Shown here: positions 1 through 7,842 of the stretch, in pieces
How positions within the stretch are numbered: position 1 is the stretch's first letter
How the letters are laid out: every line of letters starts with the position of its first letter
NCBI GenBank assembly: GCA_964522525.1
Contig: CAZFWG010000036.1
Location: 1-38,492, forward strand
Length of the DNA stretch: 38,492 bases
Origin: CAYUYV01 sp964522525
GTDB taxonomy: Bacteria > Pseudomonadota > Alphaproteobacteria > JAJFIK01
Direction: 5' to 3'
Translations under genes and position numbers: made by a program
Notes under the pieces: generated by a model
Seen by the model: the letters and a program-made list of their open reading frames with translations, nothing else
Databases searched by the model: none
What the model was told of the DNA's origin: nothing

Positions 1-76
1 ACGGAGCGCCGACCCGCGGCGCCATTAACGGGACGGCAAACAATCTCGGGCAAGGGTACGGCCAGCGGCGAACCTC

Positions 77-93
77 GGGCGGCCTGACCGCCC
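77..93. other. GC-rich hairpin upstream of pyp
   Basis: GGGCGG and CCGCCC form a perfect 6-bp stem around a 5-base loop, 24 bases before the pyp start codon. There is no T-run, so it does not look like an intrinsic terminator. It could be a leader hairpin or chance in GC-rich DNA. No convincing promoter is visible in the 116 bases before pyp, which may lie in a longer transcript that starts outside the window. Confidence 0.3.
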
Positions 94-116
94 CCCTGAC
101 CGAAGGATTCAATCAC

Positions 117-497
117 ATGGAAATCGTTGCATTCGGCACCAAGGATATCGACAACACCTTGGCAGCGATGGAATCGGCCGATCTGGACAAGCTCCCCTAC
201 GGTGCCATCCAGCTCGACGGCCAAGGCAACATCATCAAGTACAACCAAACCGAGGGCGAGATCTGCAACCGTGATCCGAAGGAAATGATCGGTCGCAATT
301 TCTTTACCGAAGTTGCTCCTTGCACGAACACCCGCGGCTTCAAGGGCAAGTTCGACGAGGGCGTCCAGGCCGGCAATCTGAACACGCTTTTTCAGTACAC
401 CTTCGATTACAACATGAAGCCCACGCGGGTGAATGTGCATCTGAAAAAGGCGAACAATCAGCCGGATCGCTACTGGGTGATCGTGAAGCGCCTGTGA
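117..497 (+). CDS. pyp: Photoactive yellow protein (PYP)
   Basis: A 126-residue single PAS domain protein that aligns along its whole length with the 125-residue PYP of Halorhodospira halophila. PYP is a cytoplasmic blue-light sensor whose p-coumaric acid chromophore is attached to a cysteine by a thioester. The attachment site is conserved here (APC69T), as are Tyr42 and Glu46, which hold the chromophore phenolate, Arg52, Phe96, Tyr98 and Met100. The usual Thr50 is Cys (EIC50NR), and one residue is inserted in the loop before the last strand. The start is supported by AAGGA a few bases upstream. The stop overlaps the start of the next gene by one base, implying translational coupling. No tyrosine ammonia lyase or p-coumaryl ligase gene, needed to make the chromophore, lies in the window. 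Confidence 0.96.
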   Translation: MEIVAFGTKDIDNTLAAMESADLDKLPYGAIQLDGQGNIIKYNQTEGEICNRDPKEMIGRNFFTEVAPCTNTRGFKGKFDEGVQAGNLNTLFQYTFDYNMKPTRVNVHLKKANNQPDRYWVIVKRL

Positions 498-877
498 TGT
501 CCGAACCGACCAGAGACGAGGCCGATCCCGTGGCGGAGCCGCGAAGCGAGCTGAGCGCTCTGGCGGCACGGGTGTCGGCCGTCATTGACACTCTGTCTGC
601 CGACGACACGCCCGCTCCGCTTCCGCTGCCCGCCCTCGAGACGATCCTCGATCAGGGTTTGGAACCAGCGGCCGCGGATGGGGACAAGAGCGCCGACAGC
701 CTCGCTGACGTTCTCGGCATCGGGCCGGCCCTTGCCCATCGGATTGCGACCCTCGGCATCACGTCCGCAAGTCAGCTTTGCGGCATGAACACCGAAGCCC
801 TGGCCAAGAAACTGGGGCCTCTGGTCGACGAGGATACGGTCGCCGACTGGGTGCTGAAGGCCAAGGATCACGTTTGA
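497..877 (+). CDS. Helix-hairpin-helix domain protein coupled to pyp
   Basis: A 126-residue acidic protein. The first ~65 residues are low-complexity and rich in Ala, Pro, Asp and Glu, with a short predicted helix (ELSALAARVSAVIDTL). Residues ~67-126 contain a helix-hairpin-helix signature (LGIGPALAHRIATLGI) followed by a second helical unit ending in DWVLKAKDHV, like the DUF4332/HhH modules that bind DNA or proteins. Its ATG shares one base with the pyp stop (TGATG), so the two are probably co-translated. The function is unknown. By position it is a candidate partner or output protein for the light sensor, but this rests only on gene order. Confidence 0.8.
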   Translation: MSEPTRDEADPVAEPRSELSALAARVSAVIDTLSADDTPAPLPLPALETILDQGLEPAAADGDKSADSLADVLGIGPALAHRIATLGITSASQLCGMNTEALAKKLGPLVDEDTVADWVLKAKDHV

Positions 878-879
878 TG

Positions 880-897
880 GCGGCATGTCGATGCCGC
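880..897. other. Hairpin after the pyp-HhH pair
   Basis: GCGGCAT and ATGCCGC form a perfect 7-bp stem with a GTCG tetraloop, starting three bases after the HhH gene stop. It lacks a T-run. It may protect the mRNA 3' end or reduce read-through into the next small gene. Confidence 0.4.
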
Positions 898-989
898 GCG
901 GTGTGGATGAATACGGAACGCTAACCGTCCTCACCCCATGTTGTTGTAACCGCTCCCGGCACCAAGCCGACAATCGAGGGAACCGACCC

Positions 990-1172
990 ATGTCCTATAT
1001 CGAAGAACTCCGTGATCGCGTGAACCGGATTGAGGATGCGCTCGAGGCTCCGCGTGTCACCGACCTGCAAACGCAGCTCGACGATCAGGCGCGCTACAGC
1101 GCCGAGATCTCCGGCCTGCTGCATTCGCTGCTGAACGCGGTCGAAGACTACATGACGCGCAAAGCCGCGTGA
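990..1172 (+). CDS. Small helical (coiled-coil) protein, unknown function
   Basis: A 60-residue protein starting MSYIEELRDRVNRIEDAL and ending in MTRKAA, almost wholly helical with heptad-like spacing of hydrophobic residues. The ATG at 990 was chosen over longer starts because GAGGGA lies just upstream and the coiled-coil pattern begins right there. It sits about 110 bases after the HhH gene and is closed by a strong terminator, so it may be the last gene of the pyp transcript. I do not recognise the family. Confidence 0.65.
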   Translation: MSYIEELRDRVNRIEDALEAPRVTDLQTQLDDQARYSAEISGLLHSLLNAVEDYMTRKAA

Positions 1173-1222
1173 TCCATCGCCAAGGGCCTCCTGCAGGTCG
1201 CTTGGATCGCCCCTCAAGGCAC

Positions 1223-1257
1223 AAAACACCTTCCCGTCCGGGAGGGTGTTTTTGTTT
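1223..1257 (+). terminator. Intrinsic terminator after the pyp group
   Basis: A GC-rich stem of about 10 pairs (ACACCTTCCC with GGGAGGGTGT, one G-T wobble) with a 4-base loop is followed by TTTTTGTTT. A-run pairs extend the stem upstream. It closes the unit that ends with the 60-residue gene and separates it from hspQ. Confidence 0.85.
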
Positions 1258-1332
1258 GGGAAGCCCCCTTCAGCTGTTGTTCACCATCGGCGTAAAGTCC
1301 GTGCCAACCTTCCCCATGCCATGCTCACGCCA

Positions 1333-1360
1333 TTGCGCGGTCATGGGTTGTGCCTATGAT
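1333..1360 (+). promoter_or_regulatory. Candidate sigma-70-type promoter for hspQ
   Basis: TATGAT (1355-1360) matches the -10 consensus in five of six positions, and TTGCGC (1333-1338) lies 16 bases upstream as a weak -35. This would give a leader of about 50 bases before hspQ. I saw no clear heat-shock (RpoH) promoter. Confidence 0.35.
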
Positions 1361-1417
1361 CATGGCGCATCACAAGGACGGGTGCCTTTTACGGGACGGG
1401 GAACAGGAGACCGGATC

Positions 1418-1747
1418 ATGGATCAGGCAAGGGCCAAATTCGCGATCGGCGAGATCGTCCGACACCGCCTTTTTCCCTTCCGCGGTGTCATCTATGACGT
1501 GGATCCCCAGTTCGCCAACACGGAAGAGTGGTGGCTCGCCATTCCCGAGGAAATCCGGCCCCGGAAAGACCAGCCCTACTACCATCTCTTCGCGGAAAAC
1601 GACACGGTGTACTATGAGGCCTATGTTTCGGAGCAGAATCTGCTGCCCGACGGCTCCGGCCAGCCCGTGGGCCACCCGGACGTGAAGGAGGTCTTCGGGG
1701 CCTTTCGGGGCAATCGCTATGAGATGAAGACCAATTTGGCACACTGA
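1418..1747 (+). CDS. hspQ: Heat shock protein HspQ (YccV/hemimethylated-DNA-binding domain)
   Basis: A 109-residue protein of the HspQ/YccV family. In E. coli HspQ binds hemimethylated DNA and also acts as a specificity factor for Lon protease. Family hallmarks seen here are the start AKFAIGEIVRHRLFPFRGVI, then YDVDPQFANTEEWW, the QPYYHLFAEN segment and the YVSEQNLLPD segment near the C-terminus. The length fits the family. The ATG at 1418 is preceded by ACAGGAGA, an appropriate ribosome-binding site, and longer in-frame starts run back through the upstream terminator. It appears to be a single-gene transcript. Confidence 0.93.
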   Translation: MDQARAKFAIGEIVRHRLFPFRGVIYDVDPQFANTEEWWLAIPEEIRPRKDQPYYHLFAENDTVYYEAYVSEQNLLPDGSGQPVGHPDVKEVFGAFRGNRYEMKTNLAH

Positions 1748-1836
1748 ATCAATGCTCTAGGCTTTCCTCAATTTAAATTGACTTCGGCAAACGTATTTTC
1801 GATTACCGATCGTAAGATTTCTTTTCCAACTCCGAT

Positions 1837-1861
1837 TGCAACGCGATATCAGCGCGTTGCA
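1837..1861. repeat. 9-bp perfect inverted repeat upstream of a small membrane protein gene
   Basis: TGCAACGCG and CGCGTTGCA flank a 7-base spacer (ATATCAG), 26 bases before the ATG of the next gene. The flanking 90 bases are unusually AT-rich for this window. The symmetry and position suit a repressor operator or a 5' leader hairpin. There is no T-run, so it is not an obvious terminator for hspQ. Confidence 0.5.
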
Positions 1862-1886
1862 GTCTCGCGGGTTGTTGGATTATTGT

Positions 1887-2162
1887 ATGGCCGGGTACAG
1901 GGTAAGTCTTCCTCCTGCGGGTGTGCGACGCGGGCCGGATGACCCTGGTTGGCAAGGGGCCGTAGGGGCGGCTTTAGGTATAGGAGCGTTGATCATGCTC
2001 ACGTCATGGATTTTGGGGGGCCTCATTTTCAGCGGCATCGTGATTATTCTCGGCATACGAAGCCAGAAACGATCGTCGTCCCGCAATCTGGACCGCGCTT
2101 TTGCCCGCGCCCGCTATGCCCGCAGCAATGGCCTGATGAGTTCGGGCAAGCTCTATCGCTAA
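1887..2162 (+). CDS. Small hypothetical membrane protein
   Basis: A 91-residue ORF. Residues ~25-57 are strongly hydrophobic (GAVGAALGIGALIMLTSW then ILGGLIFSGIVIILGI), enough for one or two membrane helices. A basic Arg/Ser-rich C-terminal tail of ~35 residues follows, probably cytoplasmic. The ATG at 1887 is chosen because it lies just after the inverted repeat; a longer form from 1836 would start inside it. No clear Shine-Dalgarno is present. It is not a family I recognise, and the reading frame could be spurious. Confidence 0.45.
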   Translation: MAGYRVSLPPAGVRRGPDDPGWQGAVGAALGIGALIMLTSWILGGLIFSGIVIILGIRSQKRSSSRNLDRAFARARYARSNGLMSSGKLYR

Positions 2163-2257
2163 TCAGTCGCTTTCCTGGACCGTATTCGGGAGTGAGGTGA
2201 AACCGAACGGAGCCTGGCTTTGCGCCCGGAATGCGCTCAAACGAAAGAGACGAGAGC

Positions 2258-2286
2258 ATCTTCATGGACAGGAATATCCTGAAGAT
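2258..2286. repeat. Inverted repeat in the hypothetical-MFS intergenic region
   Basis: ATCTTCA and TGAAGAT are perfect 7-base arms around a 15-base spacer that contains the small palindrome AGGAATATCCT. It lies about 90 bases upstream of the MFS gene. It may be a terminator remnant or an operator; nothing else was seen in the 214-base gap. Confidence 0.3.
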
Positions 2287-2376
2287 CCTCTAGCGCTCTG
2301 ACGGTTTGTTCCCATCATTGGCAAAACTGGGCCCGCGCGCGTTCTTTCCTTTACCGCCATGCACGCTTGAGGCAGG

Positions 2377-3738
2377 GTGACGTATCGTCATTCGCTCGCC
2401 CAAGGTCCATCGGCGATGGTGCTGCTGCGCGCCCTTCTTCTTTTGATGTCGTCAGTGGCCTTCTTCATGAGCGGCCACGGCCTCCTCGGCACGGTCATCA
2501 GCGTGCGCCTCAATGACGCGTTGCCCTTCCCTCTCGCCCTCGGCCTCATCCAGGCAAGCTACTTCGCGGGCCTGACGATTGGTGCGTTTCATGCTGCCGC
2601 CGTGGTGCGCGCCGTGGGTCATATCCGCTCCTATGCGGCCTTTGCCGCTCTCTATGCAGGCTTCGCCCTGACCCTGAGCATTGTTCCGGAAGGCCCGCTC
2701 TGGGCCGGACTGCGTTTGGCGCAAGGCTTCTGTGTCGCCGGGATCTTGATGTGCGTCGAGAGCTGGCTCGGTCAGATCGGCAAGGGCGAACGCCTGGGCT
2801 TTGTCCTCGCCTCCTACACCACGGTGACCTATCTGGGCTTTGGCGTCGGACAGTTGTTGTTGATGGTCGCGCCTGCCCAAAGTGATCGGATCATGATCAT
2901 GGCGACCATGGCCACGGTGTTCGCGGTCGCACCCGTCGCCCTGACCCGAACGCGCGAGCCCCAGCTCCCGGACGTCCATGTATTGTCCCTCAAGGCGATG
3001 CTGGCCGCTTCCCCCTTGGGGGTCGCGACCACCTTCGTCTCCGGCACATTGGTCGGGGCCTTTTTCGTTCTTGGCCCGGTGCTCGCGGAAGACATCGGCA
3101 TGAATGGCGCCCAAGTCGGGATCTTCATGGCCGTCCTGATCCTCGGCGGACTGGTCCTTCAGTTTCCGCTCGGCCGGTTTTCCGACCTGATCGATCGTCG
3201 GATCATGCTGCTGTTTCTGTTCGGTATGCTGACCCTGATCGGCACCGCCGCCTGCATGATCTCCGTCGAGGGCGATTTCATTCGGATTGCCGTGCTCATG
3301 ACCTTGATTGGCGGCCTGACCTTCACGCTTTATCCCCTGGGCCTTGCCCATATTCTCGACTTTGTCTCAAACGAGAACAGCGTGTCGGCTGCCGGTGCGG
3401 CCGTCCTCGCCTATTCCCTTGGCGCGACCGCGGGCCCGATTGTCGGATCGGCCCTTGTACAAACGCTGGGTCCGGGCGGGCTCTTCGTTCACTTCGCGCT
3501 TCTGGGGGCGATCATGGTGCCTTTCTGCGGCTGGCGTCAGATCGCCGGGGGACCGATGCCGAGCGAATTGGGGAACGATTATCTGGCCGTGCCCCGCACG
3601 ACGCCCGTGGCCGCCGTTCTTGATCCGCGTACGGAGGATGAGCAACTCTCCTTCGATTTCACGGCGCATGACGAGACGGAAGCCGAGACATCCGACACCT
3701 TCGCCCCGCGCGAAAGGTCCGCATTAACCAAGTCGTAA
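2377..3738 (+). CDS. MFS transporter, YcaD-like
   Basis: A 453-residue major facilitator superfamily permease with 12 hydrophobic segments between residues ~14 and ~390, and a hydrophilic acidic C-terminal tail of ~60 residues. The N-terminal half (SGHGLLGTVISVRLNDALPF, then RLAQGFCVAGILMCVESWLG) resembles the YcaD branch of MFS carriers. The 'PLGRFSDLIDRR' loop after TM8 matches the MFS loop motif. The substrate cannot be read from the sequence. GTG at 2377 follows GAGGCAGG closely; an alternative ATG lies at 2416, right before the first membrane helix. It is followed 52 bases later by a FemAB-like gene. Confidence 0.85.
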   Translation: MTYRHSLAQGPSAMVLLRALLLLMSSVAFFMSGHGLLGTVISVRLNDALPFPLALGLIQASYFAGLTIGAFHAAAVVRAVGHIRSYAAFAALYAGFALTLSIVPEGPLWAGLRLAQGFCVAGILMCVESWLGQIGKGERLGFVLASYTTVTYLGFGVGQLLLMVAPAQSDRIMIMATMATVFAVAPVALTRTREPQLPDVHVLSLKAMLAASPLGVATTFVSGTLVGAFFVLGPVLAEDIGMNGAQVGIFMAVLILGGLVLQFPLGRFSDLIDRRIMLLFLFGMLTLIGTAACMISVEGDFIRIAVLMTLIGGLTFTLYPLGLAHILDFVSNENSVSAAGAAVLAYSLGATAGPIVGSALVQTLGPGGLFVHFALLGAIMVPFCGWRQIAGGPMPSELGNDYLAVPRTTPVAAVLDPRTEDEQLSFDFTAHDETEAETSDTFAPRERSALTKS

Positions 3739-3758
3739 AGCGGATCACGCTGTCCTGT

Positions 3759-3787
3759 CGGCTCGTCCTCAACCTTGCGACGAGCCG
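3759..3787. other. Hairpin just upstream of the FemAB-like gene
   Basis: CGGCTCGT and ACGAGCCG form a perfect 8-bp stem with a 13-base loop, ending three bases before the next start codon. It would overlap the translation start region and could lower expression of that gene. No T-run follows. Confidence 0.35.
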
Positions 3788-3790
3788 TGG

Positions 3791-4723
3791 ATGGATTTCG
3801 ACTGGTCTCCCCTGCCCCTGAAAGACTGGCAGGCGCTCATGGCGCAAGCGCCGCGTTCCAACCTGCTCCAATCCTGGCCCTATGCCCGCGCCATGCGGAT
3901 GAAGAACCAGGTGATGACCCGGCCCGCGACCATCCGGCGGGGACGGGAGATCATGGGCCTGTTCCAGGTTCAGGAAGTGGGGCTCGGGCCGGTGCACATC
4001 GTCCATCTCCATCGCGGGCCCGTCTGGTTTGATGCCAAGCCGGCCGCCGCCGACTGGCATGACTTTCTGAGCCTTTTCAATGCCCGCTTTCCCGCAAGGC
4101 TGGGGCGCTTGCGCCGGGTCATGCCGGACCGGCCCCACGGACCGGAGACCCATGAGGTGATGGCCGGGTTCGGTTTCCGCCCCAAGGGCACGGCCTATGA
4201 GACCATCTGGCTCGACCTGACGCCTTCCCGCGATCGCCTGCGCGCCGATCTGCACCAGAAATGGCGGCATGCGCTCGGCAAGGCGGAACGCAGCGGCCTG
4301 GACGTCGACCTCGACCGGGTCGGCCGCCGGGCGGACTGGTTTCTGGCCGGCTATGGCCGGGATCGGGGCGCCCGCGGATATCGGGCGGCGTCCCCCGCGT
4401 TCCTGCGGATCCTCATGGGCGAGGCGATGGCATCCGGCGACTGCTGGATCCTGCGTGCGATGGAAGGTCGGGACCCGGTCGCCGGCATTCTGGTCCTGCG
4501 CCACGGCGCCTCGGCAACCTATCAGGCGGGATGGACCACGCCGAAAGGCCGCATGCTGAATGCCCATCACAGGCTCCTGTGGGCCGCAATCATGGCGCTC
4601 AAGGAGGACGGCTACACGGCCCTCGATTTAGGGGGCGTCCATCCCAAAATGGCGGAGGGCGTCACCCGCTTCAAGAAAGGTCTTGGGGGGGATCACTGCA
4701 TCCTGGCCGGTATGTTTGCCTGA
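3791..4723 (+). CDS. FemAB/GNAT-fold acyl(aminoacyl)transferase-like protein
   Basis: A 310-residue protein of the FemAB-related GNAT-fold superfamily. Members such as FemX transfer amino acids to lipid II, while many proteobacterial members have unknown acceptors. The central motif KWRHALGKAERSGLDVD is typical of this group, as is the C-terminal LDLGGVHPKMAEGVTRFKKG, equivalent to the 'DLGG..P...GV..FK.GFGG' signature. No signal peptide is seen, so it acts in the cytoplasm or at the inner face of the membrane. The ATG lacks a clear ribosome-binding site because a hairpin precedes it. It may be transcribed with the upstream MFS gene. Confidence 0.82.
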   Translation: MDFDWSPLPLKDWQALMAQAPRSNLLQSWPYARAMRMKNQVMTRPATIRRGREIMGLFQVQEVGLGPVHIVHLHRGPVWFDAKPAAADWHDFLSLFNARFPARLGRLRRVMPDRPHGPETHEVMAGFGFRPKGTAYETIWLDLTPSRDRLRADLHQKWRHALGKAERSGLDVDLDRVGRRADWFLAGYGRDRGARGYRAASPAFLRILMGEAMASGDCWILRAMEGRDPVAGILVLRHGASATYQAGWTTPKGRMLNAHHRLLWAAIMALKEDGYTALDLGGVHPKMAEGVTRFKKGLGGDHCILAGMFA

Positions 4724-4799
4724 GGGCCCCTGAAGGCCCCGTTCCCGCATCGACTGGCCGCGGGCGCGTTTGGGACTAAGTCTAGAGGCGCACGGGACA

Positions 4800-5558
4800 A
4801 TGGGGAACGCCATGGCTCATCTCACTTCTTTCGGATCCAATCTGACGGTTCTTGTCGTCGGAGCCTCGGGCGGCATTGGTCAGGCCCTGTTGAGGGCACT
4901 CGAAGATGACCCGGCGGTTGCCCGCTGCATTGCCTGGTCGCGCCGGCCCGTGGCGCCCTCATCGCCCAAGCTCACGGCGATGCGCGTGGACATCACCGAG
5001 GAACGGGACATTGAGGCCGCACTCGAGCAACTCGGCGATGTCGACGCCGTACACCTCGTGTTGATCGCAAGCGGCGTCCTCCACGACGACACGGGCCTGA
5101 TGCCGGAAAAGAACATCGCGGCGGTGACGGCGCAGTCCCTGGAACAGGTCTTCCGGATCAATACGGTGGGGCCGGCCCTCGTCGCCAAACACCTGGTGGC
5201 GAAACTGCCGCGCAGCGGCAAGTCCGTGATCGCGGCCCTGTCGGCCCGGGTCGGCAGCATCGGCGACAATCGTCTGGGCGGTTGGTATGCTTATCGGGCG
5301 TCCAAGGCCGCCCTCAACATGATCATCAAGAATCTGGCGATCGAGGTGGCGCGGCGGCGCAAGGAGGCGGTTTGCGTCGGGCTTCACCCGGGCACGGTCG
5401 ACACGGATCTCTCGAAACCGTTCCAAAGCGGTGTGCCGACGGAGAAACTGTTCACCCCTGAGCTGTCGGCGGATCATCTCCTGCGCGTGGTCGACGGCCT
5501 GACGGCCTCCGATAGCGGCCGGGTTTTCGCCTGGGACGGCACCCCTATCGACCCTTGA
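4800..5558 (+). CDS. Short-chain dehydrogenase/reductase, C-factor (CsgA)-like
   Basis: A ~250-residue SDR-family oxidoreductase. The NAD(P)-binding glycine motif is VVGASGGIGQAL near the N-terminus. The catalytic Tyr and Lys are in YRASK within GGWYAYRASKAALNM, preceded by the Ser-containing strand VIAALSARVGS. The C-terminal HPGTVDTDLSKPF segment is typical of C-factor-like SDRs, whose substrates are mostly unknown. ATG at 4800 is given; ATG at 4812 has a better-spaced GGGGA upstream and is equally likely. Base 4770 could open a longer TTG form but has no support. Confidence 0.88.
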   Translation: MGNAMAHLTSFGSNLTVLVVGASGGIGQALLRALEDDPAVARCIAWSRRPVAPSSPKLTAMRVDITEERDIEAALEQLGDVDAVHLVLIASGVLHDDTGLMPEKNIAAVTAQSLEQVFRINTVGPALVAKHLVAKLPRSGKSVIAALSARVGSIGDNRLGGWYAYRASKAALNMIIKNLAIEVARRRKEAVCVGLHPGTVDTDLSKPFQSGVPTEKLFTPELSADHLLRVVDGLTASDSGRVFAWDGTPIDP

Positions 5559-5716
5559 CCCGTTCGATGGTATTTCTGACGCAGTTCGGACAAAACTAGA
5601 ACAAATCCTTAACGCTTGATGCGTTGCTCCGCTTGCCCCCTTTGCGGCACAGTGCCGTTCGCGGGCGGCCGGCTGGCGGGAGCGTCGATTTGTTGTTCTG
5701 CCCCAAGGAGATAGGA

Positions 5717-7642
5717 ATGGCGAAGCTGACCGTGGGAACCGGCGTGCTTGTCGGTGTTCTTGCCGTTGCCGGCGGCGTGGTGATCGCCGGCGCGCCCTGG
5801 CCGTCTCTTGACCCGATGGCCCCGGCCCGTGAGGCCTCGTTGGAGGCGCAACCGCTGCCGTGGCTGAGCCCGGACGGGGTGTGCAGTGGCCGGCGGCGCG
5901 CCACGGATCGCGGAGGGGACCGCACGCGCTGGGCGCTGCGCTTTGCCGCTGCCCTGGCGGCTCAGCCGCAACCCCTTGAACCGGATGCCCTTGAAAGCCA
6001 GTCCCTGGCCGCTACGTCGGGGTCGCCGGCGGTGCCGGTCGTGCCGTCGGATACGGCGGTCATCACGAAGGACGATGGGCGCGAACTCGACCTGCCGATC
6101 CTGATCGACGGGCTCGGGCCCACGGGCTATAAGATCTCTACCCGGAATGAAGCCGCCCAGGCCTATTTCGACCAGGGTCTGAAACTGGCCTATGGCTTCA
6201 ATCATCGGGAGGCGGAGCGTGCCTTCCGCGCGGCGGAGAAACTCGATCCCCGCTGCGCCATTTGTGCCTGGGGCGTGGCCCTGGTCCTGGGCCCCAACAT
6301 CAACGCGCCCATGGCCCAAGAGGCCGTGGAACCCGCCTTCTCGGCGATTGCCCGGGCACGGGCGCTGGCGAGTGATGCGGAGGGAAACGAACGGGCCCTG
6401 ATCACGGCGCTGGCCACCCGCTACAGTCCGGATCCGGAAAGTGATCGCGCCGAGCTGGACAAGGCCTATGCCGACGCCATGCTCACCCTCGCCCGGCTCT
6501 ATCCCAATGATGACGACATCCTGACCCTCGCCGCCGAGGCGGTCATGAACACACAGCCCTGGGATTATTGGACGCCGGAGCGCACGCCCAAGGGAGACGC
6601 CGATCAGGTGATGGCCCTTCTGGAAACGGTGCTGGAGCGTAATCGCGACCATATCGGCGCCGTCCATCTCTATATCCACCTGATGGAAGCCGGCCCCCGG
6701 GCCAGTGCGGCCCTGCCCTATGCCCGTCGCCTCGGGGCCCTGGCGCCCACCTCCGGCCATCTGGTGCACATGCCGAGCCATATCTATTTCCGGCTTGGTC
6801 TGTACAAGGACTCCCTATCTGCGAATATCAGCGCGATCCTGGCGGACGAGCGCTTCCTGGCCGCGTCCCAGGATCAAGGGATCTACCGCTATGGGTATTA
6901 TCCGCATAATGTCCATTTCGCGATGACCTCCGCCCAGATGCTGGGCGACGGCCCCACGGCCATTTCGACGGCGCGCAAGCTCTCCAGCCTGTTGAGCACG
7001 CGCATCATGGAGGAAGCCCTCTGGACCCAGCCCATCGCTGCGGCTCCGCTCCTCGCCCAGGCCCAGTTCGGGGACGCCGACCCGATCCTGCTGACCGCCG
7101 CCCCGCCGGAGCGCTTCCCTCTGCTCACGGCCCATTGGCACTATGCACGGGGCCGGGCCCGGCTGATCAAGAATGATCCGACGGCGGCCCGTGCCGAAGC
7201 CGACGCCATTGCCGCCATCGCGGTGGATCCGCGCCTGCGCGAACTCGATGAGCAGTTCCTGCCCGCTACGGCCATGGTGACCATCGCCGAGGCGTCCTTG
7301 CGCGGCCGGATTGCCTGGTCGGAAGGCGACTATGAGGGCGCCGTCGGCCATTTCGAGCGGGCCGCCACTGCACAGGATGGTCTTCCCTACACGGAGCCGC
7401 CCTATTGGTATTATCCGGTACGCCAGACCCTCGGGGCCATCTATCTCGACGCCGGCCAGCTCGAAGAGGCGGAGCAGGCCTTCCGCCGGGCCCTGATCAA
7501 CGTTCCGGGGAATGGCTGGGCCCTGTTTGGCCTGGGCCAGACCTATGAGCGCATGGGCAAGACCGCCGTGGCCGACCGCATCTTCCGGCAATTCGATCGG
7601 GCCTGGGCCGGTCGGACGCCGCCGACCCTGAAATCCCTGTAG
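5717..7642 (+). CDS. Exported tetratricopeptide-repeat protein
   Basis: A 641-residue protein with an N-terminal membrane anchor or uncleaved signal (residues ~5-26), a Pro/Ala-rich linker to ~125 and then TPR-like helical repeats. A group of uncharacterised proteobacterial TPR proteins shares the motifs seen here: AYGFNHREAERAFRAAEKLD, CAICAWGVALVLGPNINAPM, AVHLYIHLMEAG and HMPSHIYFRLGLY. The C-terminal repeats include EAEQAFRRALINVPGNGWAL. The invariant His and Cys residues hint at metal or haem binding in this family, but that is speculation. The start ATG has AAGGAGATAGGA directly upstream. The gene stands alone: 158 bases follow the SDR and a minus-strand terminator lies just after it. 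Confidence 0.8.
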   Translation: MAKLTVGTGVLVGVLAVAGGVVIAGAPWPSLDPMAPAREASLEAQPLPWLSPDGVCSGRRRATDRGGDRTRWALRFAAALAAQPQPLEPDALESQSLAATSGSPAVPVVPSDTAVITKDDGRELDLPILIDGLGPTGYKISTRNEAAQAYFDQGLKLAYGFNHREAERAFRAAEKLDPRCAICAWGVALVLGPNINAPMAQEAVEPAFSAIARARALASDAEGNERALITALATRYSPDPESDRAELDKAYADAMLTLARLYPNDDDILTLAAEAVMNTQPWDYWTPERTPKGDADQVMALLETVLERNRDHIGAVHLYIHLMEAGPRASAALPYARRLGALAPTSGHLVHMPSHIYFRLGLYKDSLSANISAILADERFLAASQDQGIYRYGYYPHNVHFAMTSAQMLGDGPTAISTARKLSSLLSTRIMEEALWTQPIAAAPLLAQAQFGDADPILLTAAPPERFPLLTAHWHYARGRARLIKNDPTAARAEADAIAAIAVDPRLRELDEQFLPATAMVTIAEASLRGRIAWSEGDYEGAVGHFERAATAQDGLPYTEPPYWYYPVRQTLGAIYLDAGQLEEAEQAFRRALINVPGNGWALFGLGQTYERMGKTAVADRIFRQFDRAWAGRTPPTLKSL

Positions 7643-7689
7643 GGACAGAACCGAAGCGCTTTTTGCTCCGGTAGCGGAGGGCAAAAAAG

Positions 7690-7714
7690 AAGGGCCGCTG
7701 GATGAGCGGCCCTT
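7690..7714 (-). terminator. Intrinsic terminator for the minus-strand small gene
   Basis: AAGGGCCGCT and AGCGGCCCTT form a perfect 10-bp stem with a 5-base loop. Read on the minus strand, the stem is followed by CTTTTTT, a classic Rho-independent terminator. It lies about 30 bases after the stop of the 31-codon minus-strand ORF. On the plus strand there is no T-run, so it serves the minus-strand transcript rather than the TPR gene. Confidence 0.85.
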
Positions 7715-7746
7715 CCGTGAGCGGATGTCTCGAAACGATCTGGCTT

Positions 7747-7842
7747 TTAGGCCCGCCGCCCAGCCTGGAACAGCGAAGGCTGCTCCCCTGTCCAGCACAC
7801 GCGCGGGATCGCCCCGAAAATCAATCGCGTCTCACTCGACAT
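7747..7842 (-). CDS. Small protein ORF (31 residues) with an exceptional ribosome-binding site
   Basis: A minus-strand ORF coding for 31 residues (MSSETRLIFGAIPRVC, then WTGEQPSLFQAGRRA), stop TAA. It contains one Cys and one Trp and no membrane segment. The evidence that it is real is the start region: AGAAAGGAGGTGATCCA sits directly before the ATG and is complementary over 17 bases to the known 3' end of alphaproteobacterial 16S rRNA, with ideal spacing. A perfect intrinsic terminator follows the stop. I do not recognise the peptide. It could be a small protein, a regulatory leader or the translated part of a small RNA. It lies between two plus-strand genes on the opposite strand, so it must have its own promoter. 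Confidence 0.6.
   Translation of the reverse strand: MSSETRLIFGAIPRVCWTGEQPSLFQAGRRA

Noticed and set aside
1223..1257. Possible riboswitch upstream of hspQ
   Set aside because: It is a simple stem with a T-run right after the 60-residue gene, so a terminator explains it.
2452..3351. Long minus-strand ORF opposite the MFS gene
   Set aside because: Low-complexity Gly/Asp/His/Gln-rich translation typical of an antisense shadow in GC-rich DNA; the plus-strand frame has a clear family fold.
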